A stretch of DNA of 64,000 nucleotides from Desulfobulbus alkaliphilus. GTDB lineage: Bacteria; Desulfobacterota; Desulfobulbia; Desulfobulbales; Desulfobulbaceae. Of this stretch, positions 1-8,816 are shown piece after piece. The stretch covers positions 62,001-126,000 of the forward strand of contig NZ_JAFFQC010000003.1 of the NCBI RefSeq assembly GCF_016918545.1, read 5' to 3'. Every line of letters begins with the position of its first letter. Positions within the stretch are counted from its first letter, which is position 1. Under the pieces are notes generated by a model that ran no database searches, had not been told where the DNA came from, and worked only from the letters and a program-made list of their open reading frames with translations. The position numbers and the translations under genes were made by a program.

Positions 1-1168
1 ATCCCAACCCCAGGCTGAGCATGGATGTCGCGTCCCGATATTCGGGTGTCATGAGAATGTCACGCAGATACACTGTCTTGCGGACTGGATTGGGGATTTC
101 GATGCCAATGGCCGCTTTACCGGGAATGGAGCCGACAATCCGCACCCGATCCACCTTGAGGACCATGGCGAGGTCGTCGGCCAGGGTGACGATCTTGTTG
201 ATCTTCACCCCGGGTGCCGGAGAGAACTCATAGGTGGTGACCACAGGTCCAGGCGAAATACCGGCAACGGTTCCCTGCACCCCGAAATCCTGGAGTTTGG
301 CGATCAAGGTATCGCTGACCTCGTAATAATGCTCCCGACTGACCTCAAGATCACTCTGATCGCCAGAATCCAGCAGAGAAAGGGGGGGTAAGCGAAATGC
401 ACCACGCCTGGAGGATTTTCGAAGCACATCCTGCCGGTCCGTCTCGTCGATTTGCACCACGGGGACCGGGTCATGTACAGCGGGAACGGAAAAGGGCTCG
501 GTGTCGGCCACCTTATTTTCCTTGCTCCTCCCTCGCCCGGCTGAAACGCTTGCCTTAGTTCTTCTCGCCAACGGCGCAGTTCCGCTGCTCTCACCTGTGT
601 CCTTTTCCCCCATGTCGACAACCGGCTTTCGCGCCAATAATCGCAATATGCCGAAAGGAGAAAACCTGACCGCGGCCATCAGTGAAAAAATCAACAGCAG
701 ACCAAGCACCAGGGCGGTGCCCACGGAACCGAGATAGCTGTTGAGTAAGGTCCAGATCAAAACTCCGAGATAGCCGCCCGGGGCAATGAATTCCGCGGGA
801 AACAGAAGATGGTCAAAGGCCCCGAACAACCCGGAGGAACTGAGCATGATCCCTGTAACACCGATGACGACGGCGGGAAGGCGCCTGCTTTGCGGTCGGG
901 AAAAGAGAACCGAGCCGGCGGCATAGATGAGTATGCAGACCGGAAAAAGAGCAATGAGCCCGAGAAATGAAAAGAGATACCAGGCGGTGTAAAAGCCGAA
1001 CGTACCGCACCAATTGTCGGCGGGTTGCTGTAGATGCGGTTCCGACTCGAGGAGGGGCTGCATATAACTGACCAGGCAGGTCAGAAGAAAAAGGGCCAGG
1101 AACAGCAGGAGAAGGGAGAAAACCTCCTGCAGCCTCCTGGTTTGAGGAATTGGTTCGGTTACATTCAT
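1..1168 (-). CDS. ftsK: DNA translocase FtsK, N-terminal part (cut by window start)
   Basis: Membrane-anchored DNA translocase that couples chromosome dimer resolution and segregation to septation. The visible 389 codons begin MNVTEPIPQTRRLQEVF. Four hydrophobic segments follow within about the first 165 residues (near residues 17-36, 60-85, 92-110 and 130-160), then a charged linker, then the start of the conserved alpha domain (LPPLSLLDSG, HYYEVSDTLIAKLQDFGV, GPVVTTYEFSPAPGVK, IVGSIPGKAAIGIEIPN). The Walker motor and gamma domains lie outside the window. The ATG at 1168 is chosen because the membrane segment follows directly; the frame stays open upstream without a good start codon. It lies downstream of nusB, separated by a full-length copy of the dispersed repeat. 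Identity is firm, the start less so. Confidence 0.9.
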   Translation of the reverse strand, partial: MNVTEPIPQTRRLQEVFSLLLLFLALFLLTCLVSYMQPLLESEPHLQQPADNWCGTFGFYTAWYLFSFLGLIALFPVCILIYAAGSVLFSRPQSRRLPAVVIGVTGIMLSSSGLFGAFDHLLFPAEFIAPGGYLGVLIWTLLNSYLGSVGTALVLGLLLIFSLMAAVRFSPFGILRLLARKPVVDMGEKDTGESSGTAPLARRTKASVSAGRGRSKENKVADTEPFSVPAVHDPVPVVQIDETDRQDVLRKSSRRGAFRLPPLSLLDSGDQSDLEVSREHYYEVSDTLIAKLQDFGVQGTVAGISPGPVVTTYEFSPAPGVKINKIVTLADDLAMVLKVDRVRIVGSIPGKAAIGIEIPNPVRKTVYLRDILMTPEYRDATSMLSLGLG

Positions 1169-1239
1169 CCGGTGATCGTGTGCTGCGGGAATCGTTTCGA
1201 CAGAACCCTGGACAACCAGGCCGCGAGAACAGACGATTT

Positions 1240-1458
1240 CCTCAATCCGTGAAGGCGGCGTTGATGTTTTGGATATATTTGCCTGTAATCAGGGTATAAG
1301 TGTAGATACATTTTTCGTAGAACGCCTTCACCTGTCGCCCTTCGGGGCTTCCGTCCGCACGCTATCTTAGTAGCCCGTACCTGTTCGATAAAGTGTACTT
1401 TCATCGAGCGGCCGCGAGCAACAAAGCTGACGCACGGATGAACGCTGACGGATTCAGG
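1240..1458 (+). repeat. Dispersed repeat, full-length copy 1
   Basis: Full-length (about 219 bp) copy of the family with inverted ends CCTGAATCCGTGA / TCACGGATTCAGG. The left end is slightly degenerate (CCTCAATCCGTGA) and the right end reads TGACGGATTCAGG. The right half keeps the long imperfect palindrome. It fills the gap between nusB and ftsK, ending 3 bp before the nusB stop codon. The left half closely matches the copy at 3977, so these two form a subfamily whose internal promoter is less like consensus. Confidence 0.9.
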
Positions 1459-1461
1459 GAT

Positions 1462-1881
1462 TTATCGCGGTGCGGCCTGAACGGCATCAAGGATACCGTT
1501 GATAAAAGCCACTGAGTCGTCCACTGAGTAGCGCTTGGCAATCTCCAGGGCCTCATTGATGGCGACCTGGGCCGGTGCCTCATCAGTATATCGCATTTCG
1601 AAAATGGCAATACGGAGAATATTGCGGTCAACCAGAGACATACGCTCGACCCGCCAATTATGGGAATGGGCAGCCAGAAGCGTATCAACCGTCGCCAGGT
1701 TTGAGCAGATTCCCAAGATCAGGTGGCGTCCGTACTCAAGGGCCTTGCGATTGACATCGAACAGCTGGCAGAACAATTCCAGGTCTGCTGCCACTGCTTC
1801 CACTGTATTGGCATGCTCCTGGAAATCACGACTGAAAAGAAACTGCAGGGCCAGTTCCCGTGATTTACGACGAATACCCAT
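1462..1881 (-). CDS. nusB: Transcription antitermination factor NusB
   Basis: RNA-binding factor that, with NusE (ribosomal protein S10), assembles antitermination complexes on rRNA boxA. The 139-residue length is normal for the family. The all-helical protein starts MGIRRKSRELALQFLFSRDF, with the typical Arg-rich N-terminus and ALQFLF helix, and carries MSLVDRNILRIAIFEM and INEALEIAKRYS, which are the most conserved NusB segments. It follows ribH on the same strand with a 74-bp gap, the common ribH-nusB arrangement, suggesting co-transcription. A dispersed repeat separates it from ftsK. Confidence 0.96.
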   Translation of the reverse strand: MGIRRKSRELALQFLFSRDFQEHANTVEAVAADLELFCQLFDVNRKALEYGRHLILGICSNLATVDTLLAAHSHNWRVERMSLVDRNILRIAIFEMRYTDEAPAQVAINEALEIAKRYSVDDSVAFINGILDAVQAAPR

Positions 1882-1955
1882 GCAACCCCTACTGGAATAT
1901 CACGGTAAAGCCGGAGTTCAACGTCCCGCTGATGATAAACCGTTTGTCAATGATG

Positions 1956-2423
1956 TTACTGGATCACTTCCAGCAGATTGATCATTTCCAAAGCAGCCAC
2001 AGCCACATCCGCACCCTTGTTACCAGCTTTGGTCCCGGCCCTCTCGATGGCCTGTTCAATGGACTCGGTGGTCAGGACACCGAACAGGACAGGAATACTG
2101 ACATCCAGCATGACCTGTGCGGTTCCCTTGGCCACCTCGCCGGCGACATATTCGAAATGAGGGGTGGCGCCGCGGATAACCACACCGAGACAGATGACAG
2201 CATCGTATCGGCCGGACCGCGCCATTTTCTGAGCCGCTAACGGGATTTCAAAAGCACCGGGGACACGGGCAACAGCAATGTCGCCGGAATCAACACCGGA
2301 TCGAACCAGAGTGTCGATGGCCCCTTCAAGGAGCTTTTCGGAAATAAAGGAATTAAAACGGCTGACAATAATCCCGATTTTGCGTCCACCGCCTTGCAGA
2401 TTGCCTTCCAGAAATGTGACCAT
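1956..2423 (-). CDS. ribH: 6,7-dimethyl-8-ribityllumazine synthase
   Basis: Penultimate step of riboflavin synthesis: condenses 5-amino-6-ribitylaminouracil with 3,4-dihydroxy-2-butanone 4-phosphate. The length of 155 residues is typical. Family signatures visible are [12 protein letters not shown] near the N-terminus, [34 protein letters not shown] (with the catalytic His of the PHFEYV segment) and [20 protein letters not shown] near the C-terminus. It lies between ribBA and nusB on the minus strand. A short deleted repeat copy (2566-2618) sits in the 244-bp gap to ribBA. Confidence 0.97.
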   Translation of the reverse strand: MVTFLEGNLQGGGRKIGIIVSRFNSFISEKLLEGAIDTLVRSGVDSGDIAVARVPGAFEIPLAAQKMARSGRYDAVICLGVVIRGATPHFEYVAGEVAKGTAQVMLDVSIPVLFGVLTTESIEQAIERAGTKAGNKGADVAVAALEMINLLEVIQ

Positions 2424-2565
2424 GTTTGTACCTTATGGATTGATCCTTGCGCCACACTGTCCGCTCCGATGCCGATTCAACGGCAAATTGGGACTGCAGA
2501 ATCTGGCAGTCTGTTCGAAATCGGCAGAAGCGCGTGCGCATAGATGGTTGAGGGAATTACACACT

Positions 2566-2618
2566 CCTGAATCCGTGACGGCTGGAATCTTGTTTCGGAT
2601 AACGCTCACGGATTCAGG
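2566..2618 (+). repeat. Dispersed repeat, internally deleted copy 2
   Basis: Only 53 bp, but both 13-bp inverted ends are intact: the left end with GACGGCTGGAATCTTGTTT is joined straight to AACGCTCACGGATTCAGG. It sits between ribBA and ribH. It is an internal-deletion derivative of the roughly 218-bp element. Confidence 0.88.
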
Positions 2619-2667
2619 ACTCTATCAACGCCTTGGCCCGAGGGCCGGGATGCTTGTCTACCGGCAC

Positions 2668-3912
2668 TCATGGATCCCTGGTAACACACCCCATGGGCAT
2701 GTCACCGTAGAGTTCGAGCAGATGTCCCAGCTTGTCGCGCTTGGTCCGCAAATACTGCTTGTTCTCATCCTCACCAGGTATCTCGATGGGAAGACGGTCA
2801 ACTACCTCCAGCCCGTACCCCTCCAACCCTATGATTTTTTTAGGATTATTTGTCAGCAGGCGCATCTTTCGCACCCCGAGATCACGTAATATCTGAGCGC
2901 CGATCCCATAATCCCGCAGGTCCGGCTTAAAACCGAGCCGGGTATTGGCCTCAACCGTGTCCAGTCCATCGCTGTCCTGGAGACCATAGGCCTTGAGTTT
3001 GTTGATCAGACCGATGCCGCGTCCCTCCTGGCGCATATAAAGCACCACCCCTTTTCCTTCCTGCTCCACCATACGCATGGCTGCATGCAGTTGGGAGCCA
3101 CAGTCGCACCGGGCCGAACCAAAAACGTCACCGGTGAGACATTCGGAGTGAACCCGGACCATGACCGGTTCCGCGGGAGTTATATCACCCTTGACCAGAG
3201 CAACATGCTCATCGCCGTCCACCTCGTTCTGATAGGCGACCAGGCGAAACTCTCCGGAATGGAAGGTGGGCAGCCGGGCTTCCGCGGCCCGGTGGACGAG
3301 CACATCCTTGCGGAGACGATAGGCAACCAGGTCAGCGATGGTGGCAATCTTAAGATCATGCTCACGGGCAAAAATCTCGAGATCGGGCATCCGGGCCATG
3401 GTCCCGTCGGTATTCATGATTTCACAGATGATCCCGGCGGTCCGCAGACCGGCGATCCGAGCCAGATCAACCGAACCTTCAGTCTGGCCGGTCCTGACCA
3501 AAACACCGCCCTGACGGGCTCGCAGAGGAAAAATATGGCCGGGACTGATAATGTCACGGGGGGTTGCGTCCGCCTGCACCGCCGCCTCGATGGTCCGACA
3601 TCGGTCCGCGGCAGAAATGCCGGTGCTGACGCCGGTGCGGGCCTCGATACTGATGGTGAATCCAGTGCCGTACGGTGACTGGTTATTGGAAACCATCATC
3701 GGCAGTCCCAGCTGCTCCACTATGTCCGGGCTCAACGCCAGACATATCAAGCCGCGGCCATGGGTCGCCATGAAATTGATGGCCTCGGGCGTGACTTTTT
3801 CAGCGGCCATGCATAGATCACCCTCATTCTCACGATCTTCATCATCGACGAGAATGATCATTTTACCCGCCTTGATATCCTCAACAACTTCCTCTATCGA
3901 ACTGACTGCCAT
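2668..3912 (-). CDS. ribBA: Bifunctional 3,4-DHBP synthase / GTP cyclohydrolase II
   Basis: Makes both riboflavin precursors: 3,4-dihydroxy-2-butanone 4-phosphate from ribulose 5-phosphate, and the pyrimidine precursor from GTP. 414 residues, normal for fused RibBA. The N-terminal domain (about 1-200) has [11 protein letters not shown] at 23-33 and RTGHTEGS-like sequence ([11 protein letters not shown]). The C-terminal domain (about 205-400) has the zinc ligands Cys258, Cys269 and Cys271 in [20 protein letters not shown], then RQEGRGIGL. In RTGQTEGS the usual His is Gln, which deserves a check because His at this position is commonly conserved in RibB. It lies between ribE and ribH, with repeat copies in both gaps. 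Confidence 0.95.
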   Translation of the reverse strand: MAVSSIEEVVEDIKAGKMIILVDDEDRENEGDLCMAAEKVTPEAINFMATHGRGLICLALSPDIVEQLGLPMMVSNNQSPYGTGFTISIEARTGVSTGISAADRCRTIEAAVQADATPRDIISPGHIFPLRARQGGVLVRTGQTEGSVDLARIAGLRTAGIICEIMNTDGTMARMPDLEIFAREHDLKIATIADLVAYRLRKDVLVHRAAEARLPTFHSGEFRLVAYQNEVDGDEHVALVKGDITPAEPVMVRVHSECLTGDVFGSARCDCGSQLHAAMRMVEQEGKGVVLYMRQEGRGIGLINKLKAYGLQDSDGLDTVEANTRLGFKPDLRDYGIGAQILRDLGVRKMRLLTNNPKKIIGLEGYGLEVVDRLPIEIPGEDENKQYLRTKRDKLGHLLELYGDMPMGCVTRDP

Positions 3913-3976
3913 AGCATGCCTCTTGCTGGACCTCGCCGCTCACTCCGGCCATCTTCCTTGTATTCCATGACAACAC

Positions 3977-4084
3977 CCTGAATCCGTGACGGCGGCATTC
4001 ATGTTTTGGATATATTTATCTGTAATCAGGGTTTAAGTGTAGGTACCTTTTTTATAGAACGCCTTCATCCGCCGCCCTTCGGAA
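3977..4084 (+). repeat. Dispersed repeat, left-half copy 3
   Basis: Starts with CCTGAATCCGTGACGGCGG and runs through the AT-rich segment to GCCGCCCTTCGG, then the match stops: the right-half palindrome and right end are missing. It lies between ribE and ribBA and is most similar to the copy at 1240. Confidence 0.85.
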
Positions 4085-4102
4085 CACAACTGGTTTCCCG
4101 CA

Positions 4103-4753
4103 TCACAAAAAACCGTGCTCAGCGAGAAAGGCCGGATTGATCCGGCCAGGCAATCCAGCAGCAGATTGGCCTGCCAGCATCTTTTCCACATATTTACCTA
4201 TCATATCCACTTCGATATTGACCAGATCCCCTTCCTGCAGCGTTCCTAAAGTGGTCACAGCCAAGGTATGGGGGATGATGGAGACTGAAAACCTGTCCCG
4301 CTCGCAGCGGTTCACCGTCAAACTGATACCGTTGATGGCGATGGAACCTTTTTCAATAATGTACCTGGTCAATCCCTGGTCGAGAGAAAAGGTGAACAGG
4401 GTGAAATCTCCGGCGGGCCGCCGCTGTTCGACCCGACCCTGGGCATCGACATGGCCGCTGACCAGATGGCCGCCAAGACGGTCGGACAAGCGAAGGGCCC
4501 GTTCAAGATTGACCCGGTCGCCAGCCCGCAACCGGCCCAGGCCGGTCCTCGCCAGACTTTCCGGGGACACATCGACGGTGAATCGACTCCCGTTGATATT
4601 CCGCGCCGTCAGACACACCCCATTGACAGCGATGGATTCTCCTTCTTCCGGATCGGTGAGAAGAAAATCCGCCTCTAGCCCGAAGGTCATTCCCCCTCCG
4701 GAGGGTTTTTTCTCCAGTAAGGTTCCCAGCCCCTGTATGATTCCGGTGAACAT
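4103..4753 (-). CDS. ribE: Riboflavin synthase, alpha subunit
   Basis: Dismutates two 6,7-dimethyl-8-ribityllumazine molecules to riboflavin. At 216 residues it has the usual length and the family's duplicated lumazine-binding barrels: MFTGIIQGLG at the start, GESIAVNGVCLTA in the first repeat, VNLERALRLSDRLGGHLVSG before the second, and GSIAINGISLTVN in the second. It is the first rib gene of the ribE-ribBA-ribH-nusB run and follows the TPR gene with no gap (that gene's stop is at 4754). ribD is not in the window. Confidence 0.96.
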   Translation of the reverse strand: MFTGIIQGLGTLLEKKPSGGGMTFGLEADFLLTDPEEGESIAVNGVCLTARNINGSRFTVDVSPESLARTGLGRLRAGDRVNLERALRLSDRLGGHLVSGHVDAQGRVEQRRPAGDFTLFTFSLDQGLTRYIIEKGSIAINGISLTVNRCERDRFSVSIIPHTLAVTTLGTLQEGDLVNIEVDMIGKYVEKMLAGQSAAGLPGRINPAFLAEHGFL

Positions 4754-5359
4754 TTACCGCTTCTGCTCCAGAGCCGCGGCACGAAGGTTGAACTCCTCGG
4801 CCAGCCGGGTGTGCTTGAAGCGACTATGGATGCCGGCAATGGATCGGTAGGTATCCGCGGCTTTGGCCCGTTCGCCCTGCTCGTTATAGACCTCGGCGAT
4901 GCCGATCATGATTTCCACCGCCCCTTTGGGGTTGTTGGTCAGGCGATAATGTTCGAGCATATCAAAGAGCAGTTCCAAGGCTTTGTCGTGCTCCTCGAGC
5001 TTACGATAGGCAGCGGTCATTTTTTTATTGAGCGCCAGCTGCGAAAAACTGTCGTCTTCCTTTTCACAGATAACATGGGCTCTTTGATAATGGGTGATGG
5101 CCAAAGCATACTCGCCCCGGGCGAGGCAGACATCTCCGAGTCGGTCCGAAGCATTGGCGATGCCCTGTTCATCACCCTGCTCCTCAAAACCTTTCAAGGC
5201 GTTGTGGAAAGCCATGGCAGCGGCGCCAAATTCGCTTTTGCCAAGCAAGGTTCGCCCTTCCCGGTAATCTTTGCGGGCCTGATCCAGCATCTGGTCAGTA
5301 TCACCTGACTGCCCACCCATGGGACAGAGGGAATCCAAGGGTTGAAAATGGTTACTCAC
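4754..5359 (-). CDS. Tetratricopeptide repeat protein
   Basis: About 201 residues, function unknown. The sequence from about residue 30 on is helical TPR-type: YREGRTLLGKSEFGAAAMAF, GIANASDRLGDVCLARGEYA and YNEQGERAKAADTYRSIA are successive repeat helices, so a protein-binding scaffold is likely. The start is GTG at 5359, giving an 8-bp overlap with the stop of the HEAT-repeat gene upstream (GTGAGTAA), with GGGAG about 9 bases before it; an in-frame start further upstream would overlap that gene heavily. It is third in a TPR-HEAT-TPR trio directly before ribE. Confidence 0.8.
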   Translation of the reverse strand: MSNHFQPLDSLCPMGGQSGDTDQMLDQARKDYREGRTLLGKSEFGAAAMAFHNALKGFEEQGDEQGIANASDRLGDVCLARGEYALAITHYQRAHVICEKEDDSFSQLALNKKMTAAYRKLEEHDKALELLFDMLEHYRLTNNPKGAVEIMIGIAEVYNEQGERAKAADTYRSIAGIHSRFKHTRLAEEFNLRAAALEQKR

Positions 5360-6497
5360 GATTGTCTTCTCCCTTATGTATGGCACGGCTGGCGAGCATA
5401 GAGAGTTCGGCCACCGTTGTGTGATGAGGCGCACCCTGCTGGTAAACACAGACAGGGGTGGTGTCGCTCTGGAGCGCCATGATCTGAAATCCGGCCTCCT
5501 TGGCCTTGATTCGCCCGAACAGTTGCAGGGTCAAGCCGCGCAGAACGGCATTTTCGTCATTGAGCCCTGGGATGAGCACATAAAACGGCGTCTTACGAAT
5601 GAGATCCGGGCGGGTGGCGGCGATTTCCCCAAGTCCCCACAGCGCCGCCTCACGGGTGCCTGGATCGCCAACGTAATTGAACAGATGCCGGGCAAAGGCC
5701 CCATAAATATCCGGGCGGGCGGCAATTATGGCACCGATGGCCTCCACCATGCCCCAGGAACTGGCGGCGGAATCAGCACAGGCCTCAAAGAGGCGATGGA
5801 GAAGATCCGCCACCGGGCCGGGTTCTCTGGTGGCCACCCGACCGCAGACCTCTCCCAGGATCCAGGCTATACGGTATCTGGCGGCGGTATCCGGCTCATA
5901 GAGCAACCGCTGCAGAAAACGCAAAGTCCGGCGATCATCCAGGCAGAGATCCACCAGGGCATCGATATCACCGCTGTGCGCCAGTTGCTGCACTTGCCGT
6001 TTGTCCGCTCGTTTGCGTTGCCGCTTGGGGTCCCGTTTTGGTTCCACCAGTGGAGAGACCGCCTGCACCTCCCCGACCAATGAACCTGGGTCGTCTTGTT
6101 CCTGTTTGCGCTGCAGGCGCTGAACCAGTTCATTCATCTCCCGGTGGAGACGGACAAAATAGAGCACCCCGCGCACGGCACGGCCGTCAAGATTGCGTTT
6201 GGCCACCACCCGGTGGGTGACTTCGTCATAGTCTTCTATCCGTCCGGTGAGATAGTCATCTTCAGGAATCAGCTCCCAGGCCAGATCCCAGTGATCACCA
6301 CACGCCGTTACCAGGCACTCGACCATGGCAGCACCGACATTGTGGCCGGTGGCGTCACTGACATACACCGCCCCGCACTCACAATGTCCCATGGGGAACT
6401 CGCGCATCTTGCGTTGGACGCCGTCAGTGGGACGGCCCACATCCATGCCGCAGAAGGGGCACCAGGGCTTGACTTTTGCGTCTCCTTTACTGCCCAT
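5352..6497 (-). CDS. HEAT-repeat protein with N-terminal Cys-rich segment
   Basis: 381 residues, role unknown. The N-terminus has zinc-ribbon-like pairs (WCPFCGMDVG and GHCECGAVYVSDATG) followed by a conserved-looking globular stretch, a basic linker (PKRDPKRQRKRADKRQ) and then helical HEAT-type repeats (YRIAWILGEVCGRVA, TREAALWGLGEIAATRPDLI, NAVLRGLTLQLFGRI). I believe this matches a family common in sulfate reducers (named after a Desulfovibrio vulgaris protein, possibly DVU0298), but this is from memory. Its start overlaps the upstream TPR gene by 11 bp and its end overlaps the downstream TPR gene by 8 bp, implying translational coupling. Confidence 0.8.
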   Translation of the reverse strand: MGSKGDAKVKPWCPFCGMDVGRPTDGVQRKMREFPMGHCECGAVYVSDATGHNVGAAMVECLVTACGDHWDLAWELIPEDDYLTGRIEDYDEVTHRVVAKRNLDGRAVRGVLYFVRLHREMNELVQRLQRKQEQDDPGSLVGEVQAVSPLVEPKRDPKRQRKRADKRQVQQLAHSGDIDALVDLCLDDRRTLRFLQRLLYEPDTAARYRIAWILGEVCGRVATREPGPVADLLHRLFEACADSAASSWGMVEAIGAIIAARPDIYGAFARHLFNYVGDPGTREAALWGLGEIAATRPDLIRKTPFYVLIPGLNDENAVLRGLTLQLFGRIKAKEAGFQIMALQSDTTPVCVYQQGAPHHTTVAELSMLASRAIHKGEDNRE

Positions 6498-7134
6498 CTG
6501 CTTCCGTCAGTTTCCCGCGAAGTGCATCCACAAAACGGAGATCAACACTGTAGCCAAGCTCCTGGGCCTTCTCCAGATTCCGTTGCGCCTCCTTGAATTC
6601 TCCCTTGAAATAGAGGGCCACGGCAAGATTGTTTCTGGCCATCGGCGAGTCGGGTTCAAGGGTCACAGCCTGCTGGGCAGCCTCCACCGCTTTATCGTCT
6701 TCCTCCAGCATGGTGTAGGCTGAAGTCAGATTGATCCAGGCGGTGATCAGCCGGGGATCGATCTGCACGGCGGTGGTATAGCTGGCGACGGCCTCGTTGA
6801 CCTCGTTGCGATGCTGGCGGATAAGACCGATATTGACATGTGCCTCGGCCATCTTCGGGGAAACGGCCAAAGCTCGCTGATTCAATTCGAGGGCACGATC
6901 GGTGTCGCCACGTTCAAAAAAGATGGCCCCGAGGTTGATCATACTCTCCATGGACTGATTATCCTGCTCGATGACCTTTTCCAAGGCAGCAATGGCCTCA
7001 TCAATCCGGCCCGCCTGCCGGTAGACCAGGCCGAGATGATGGCGGGCCATGATGTTTTCAGGTTTTTCCTGCACGACCTTTTCGAGGTCAGCGATGACCT
7101 CGGCCAGGTCGGCTTTTTTCATTGTCTCTGTCAT
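6487..7134 (-). CDS. Tetratricopeptide repeat protein
   Basis: 215 residues made of about five canonical TPR units, for example ARHHLGLVYRQAGRIDEAIA, INLGAIFFERGDTDRALELN, VNIGLIRQHRNEVNEAVASY, INLTSAYTMLEEDDKAVEAA and NNLAVALYFKGEFKEAQRNL. No signal peptide is seen, so a cytoplasmic scaffold is likely; the partner is unknown. The ATG at 7134 has GGAGAAG seven bases upstream. It begins the TPR-HEAT-TPR unit; a short non-coding gap separates it from ribF. Confidence 0.85.
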   Translation of the reverse strand: MTETMKKADLAEVIADLEKVVQEKPENIMARHHLGLVYRQAGRIDEAIAALEKVIEQDNQSMESMINLGAIFFERGDTDRALELNQRALAVSPKMAEAHVNIGLIRQHRNEVNEAVASYTTAVQIDPRLITAWINLTSAYTMLEEDDKAVEAAQQAVTLEPDSPMARNNLAVALYFKGEFKEAQRNLEKAQELGYSVDLRFVDALRGKLTEADGQ

Positions 7135-7290
7135 AAAAAAACTTCTCCGGTTCTTGAGTCATGCCTCCTCTTCTGCCGGCATTTTCGGCAAAAAGAGGTA
7201 AAATTTTTCACAATATAGCCACAATCAGCAGGGATGCAAGCCGGATCCGGGAAAAACAAGTGATTCCGTCCCTGACGTCGGACAGGGCGC

Positions 7291-8262
7291 TCATGGAGCG
7301 GCACCGTGATGGTAGGCGATAAGTTTTTTTCGTCGCTCGCGAACGAGAACCCTGTGGGCCACCTCTATATCCTTGCGGATCTGCCGGGCCAACGTCTCCG
7401 GTCCGGAAAAGGTGATTTCCCCGCGCAGGTGCTGAATCAGATTGATTTTCAGGGGGCGTCCGTAAATATCACGATTGAAATCGAAAATGTGGGTTTCCGC
7501 CACCAGGGCTGTGTCACCAAAGGTTGGGTTATAGCCAATATTGGAAACCCCGCCATACTGCTTGCCATCATAAATGACCTGGGTGACGTACACGCCTCGT
7601 TTTGGACAGAGATCCTCTTCGGAGAGGGACAGATTGGCGGTGGGAAACCCAAGCAGTTTGCCACCCCGCTGGCGCCCCGACTGCACATCCCCCCGGATCT
7701 GATAATAGCGACCGAGCAACCTGCGGACATCGCGCATCTTGCCAGCGGCGACCAGTTCGCGGATCCTTGTACTGGAAACCAGCTGTCCCTGTTCGTAATG
7801 GGCGGGCATCACCAACACTGAAAAGCCCTTTAACTCACCCTGCCGCTGCAGAAAGGCGGTATCACCCTGGCGATGTTTCCCCAGGGCATAATCGTATCCC
7901 ACCACCAGATCCCGCATGCCGATTCGGCCGAGAAGCACTTCATCCACAAATTCATCCGCAGTCGTTAAAGCAATCTCTCGGTTGAAAGGAATGATCACAA
8001 GCACATCGATGCCAGCCCGTTCGATCAGTTCAATCTTCTGTGGGGTGGTTGAAATCAGCCTGATCCCTTTTGAACCTAATACTTTGAGCGGATGCGGGTC
8101 AAAAGTGATGGCAACGCTGACACCAGCATGCTGGTGGGCCCTGGCCACAACCTGATCGAAGAGTTTCTGATGACCGAGATGCACACCATCGAAATTGCCG
8201 ATGGTGACATGTGCTCGCGGAAAAGGATGAGGGATGTCTTTCAGGTCAGTATAAATGTCCAT
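7291..8262 (-). CDS. ribF: Bifunctional riboflavin kinase / FAD synthetase
   Basis: Phosphorylates riboflavin to FMN and adenylates it to FAD. The start at 8262 gives 323 residues beginning MDIYTDLKDIPHPFPRAHVT, the usual RibF opening. The N-terminal nucleotidyltransferase domain shows TIGNFDGVHLGHQ, FDPHPLKVLG and STRIRELVAAG; the C-terminal kinase domain shows GRQRGGKLLGFPTANLSL, GVYVTQV and IYGRPLKI. The frame stays open upstream to 8421, but that extension runs into a repeat fragment and does not look like RibF. It is separated by 156 bp from the TPR gene downstream. Confidence 0.95.
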   Translation of the reverse strand: MDIYTDLKDIPHPFPRAHVTIGNFDGVHLGHQKLFDQVVARAHQHAGVSVAITFDPHPLKVLGSKGIRLISTTPQKIELIERAGIDVLVIIPFNREIALTTADEFVDEVLLGRIGMRDLVVGYDYALGKHRQGDTAFLQRQGELKGFSVLVMPAHYEQGQLVSSTRIRELVAAGKMRDVRRLLGRYYQIRGDVQSGRQRGGKLLGFPTANLSLSEEDLCPKRGVYVTQVIYDGKQYGGVSNIGYNPTFGDTALVAETHIFDFNRDIYGRPLKINLIQHLRGEITFSGPETLARQIRKDIEVAHRVLVRERRKKLIAYHHGAAP

Positions 8263-8390
8263 GGAAGCCACCGCCGATACCCGGCGGGCCTGTTCAAACA
8301 AAAAAAGTGTCTCCCGGCAGGCAAGGAAACCCTCGCAACCATGGAAACGGGATATGTACCCCAAATCGAATAAACAAGCAAACAGTTCAT

Positions 8391-8414
8391 CCTGAATCCG
8401 TGAGCGTTCGTCCC
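8391..8414 (-). repeat. Dispersed repeat, terminal fragment (copy 4)
   Basis: CCTGAATCCGTGAGCGTTCGTCC, the right end of the family in reverse orientation, with nothing else of the element recognisable after it. Confidence 0.7.
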
Positions 8415-8525
8415 GATGCATACCTGTCCATCACCCATCAGGACCATCATCCACCACACCAGTGCTGTCCCCGGAGTTGCCAGGATAATCCCGGTCAATA
8501 TTCTCTCCAGGCGCAAAAGAAATTG

Positions 8526-8554
8526 TTGACAAAAAACCGTTTAGCCAGCATATT
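8526..8554 (+). promoter_or_regulatory. Promoter of tRNA-Leu
   Basis: TTGACA at 8526-8531, a 17-bp spacer and CATATT at 8549-8554, placing the transcription start a few bases before the tRNA at 8567. Confidence 0.65.
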
Positions 8555-8566
8555 CACCGACGCAAT

Positions 8567-8653
8567 GCCGAAGTGGCGGAATTGGTAGACGCGCTAGGTT
8601 CAGGGTCTAGTTGGGGTTTCCCAGTGGAAGTTCGAGTCTTCTCTTCGGCACCA
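8567..8653 (+). tRNA. tRNA-Leu (anticodon CAG)
   Basis: An 87-nt class II tRNA including the encoded CCA. The acceptor arm GCCGAAG pairs with CTTCGGC, the D-arm GCGGAATTGGTAGACGC is typical of tRNA-Leu, and the anticodon loop TTCAGGG gives CAG, reading CUG codons. A long variable arm and the T-arm GTTCGAGTC follow. A promoter precedes it and a terminator follows. Confidence 0.95.
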
Positions 8654-8663
8654 AGAAAAAATC

Positions 8664-8703
8664 AAGGCTTTATCCCATAATATCAGGGATAAAGCCTTTT
8701 TTT
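8664..8703 (+). terminator. Rho-independent terminator after tRNA-Leu
   Basis: Perfect stem AAGGCTTTATCCC / GGGATAAAGCCTT with a 9-base loop, followed by a run of Ts. On the other strand the stem is followed by GATTTTTTCTT, so it may also stop transcripts leaving recD (ends at 8817). Confidence 0.85.
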
Positions 8704-8816
8704 GTCCATTTCCTCTCCCCGCCCTGCCCTTTCCCGCCTTGCCATTCTTTGCTGTCTTATGTCCAATAAGTATAGTGAATCTTGAAGACTCCCGGGATCG
8801 GCCAATTTCTTGCGAA

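Larger units (their letters stand above)
8263..8566. other. Intergenic region between ribF and tRNA-Leu
   Basis: No convincing gene. Holds the upstream region of ribF, a repeat fragment (8391-8414) and, at its right end, the tRNA-Leu promoter. Confidence 0.6.

Noticed and set aside
7135-7290. Possible FMN riboswitch near the rib genes
   Set aside because: I looked at the leaders of ribF, the TPR gene, ribE and ribBA and found none of the conserved FMN-element segments.
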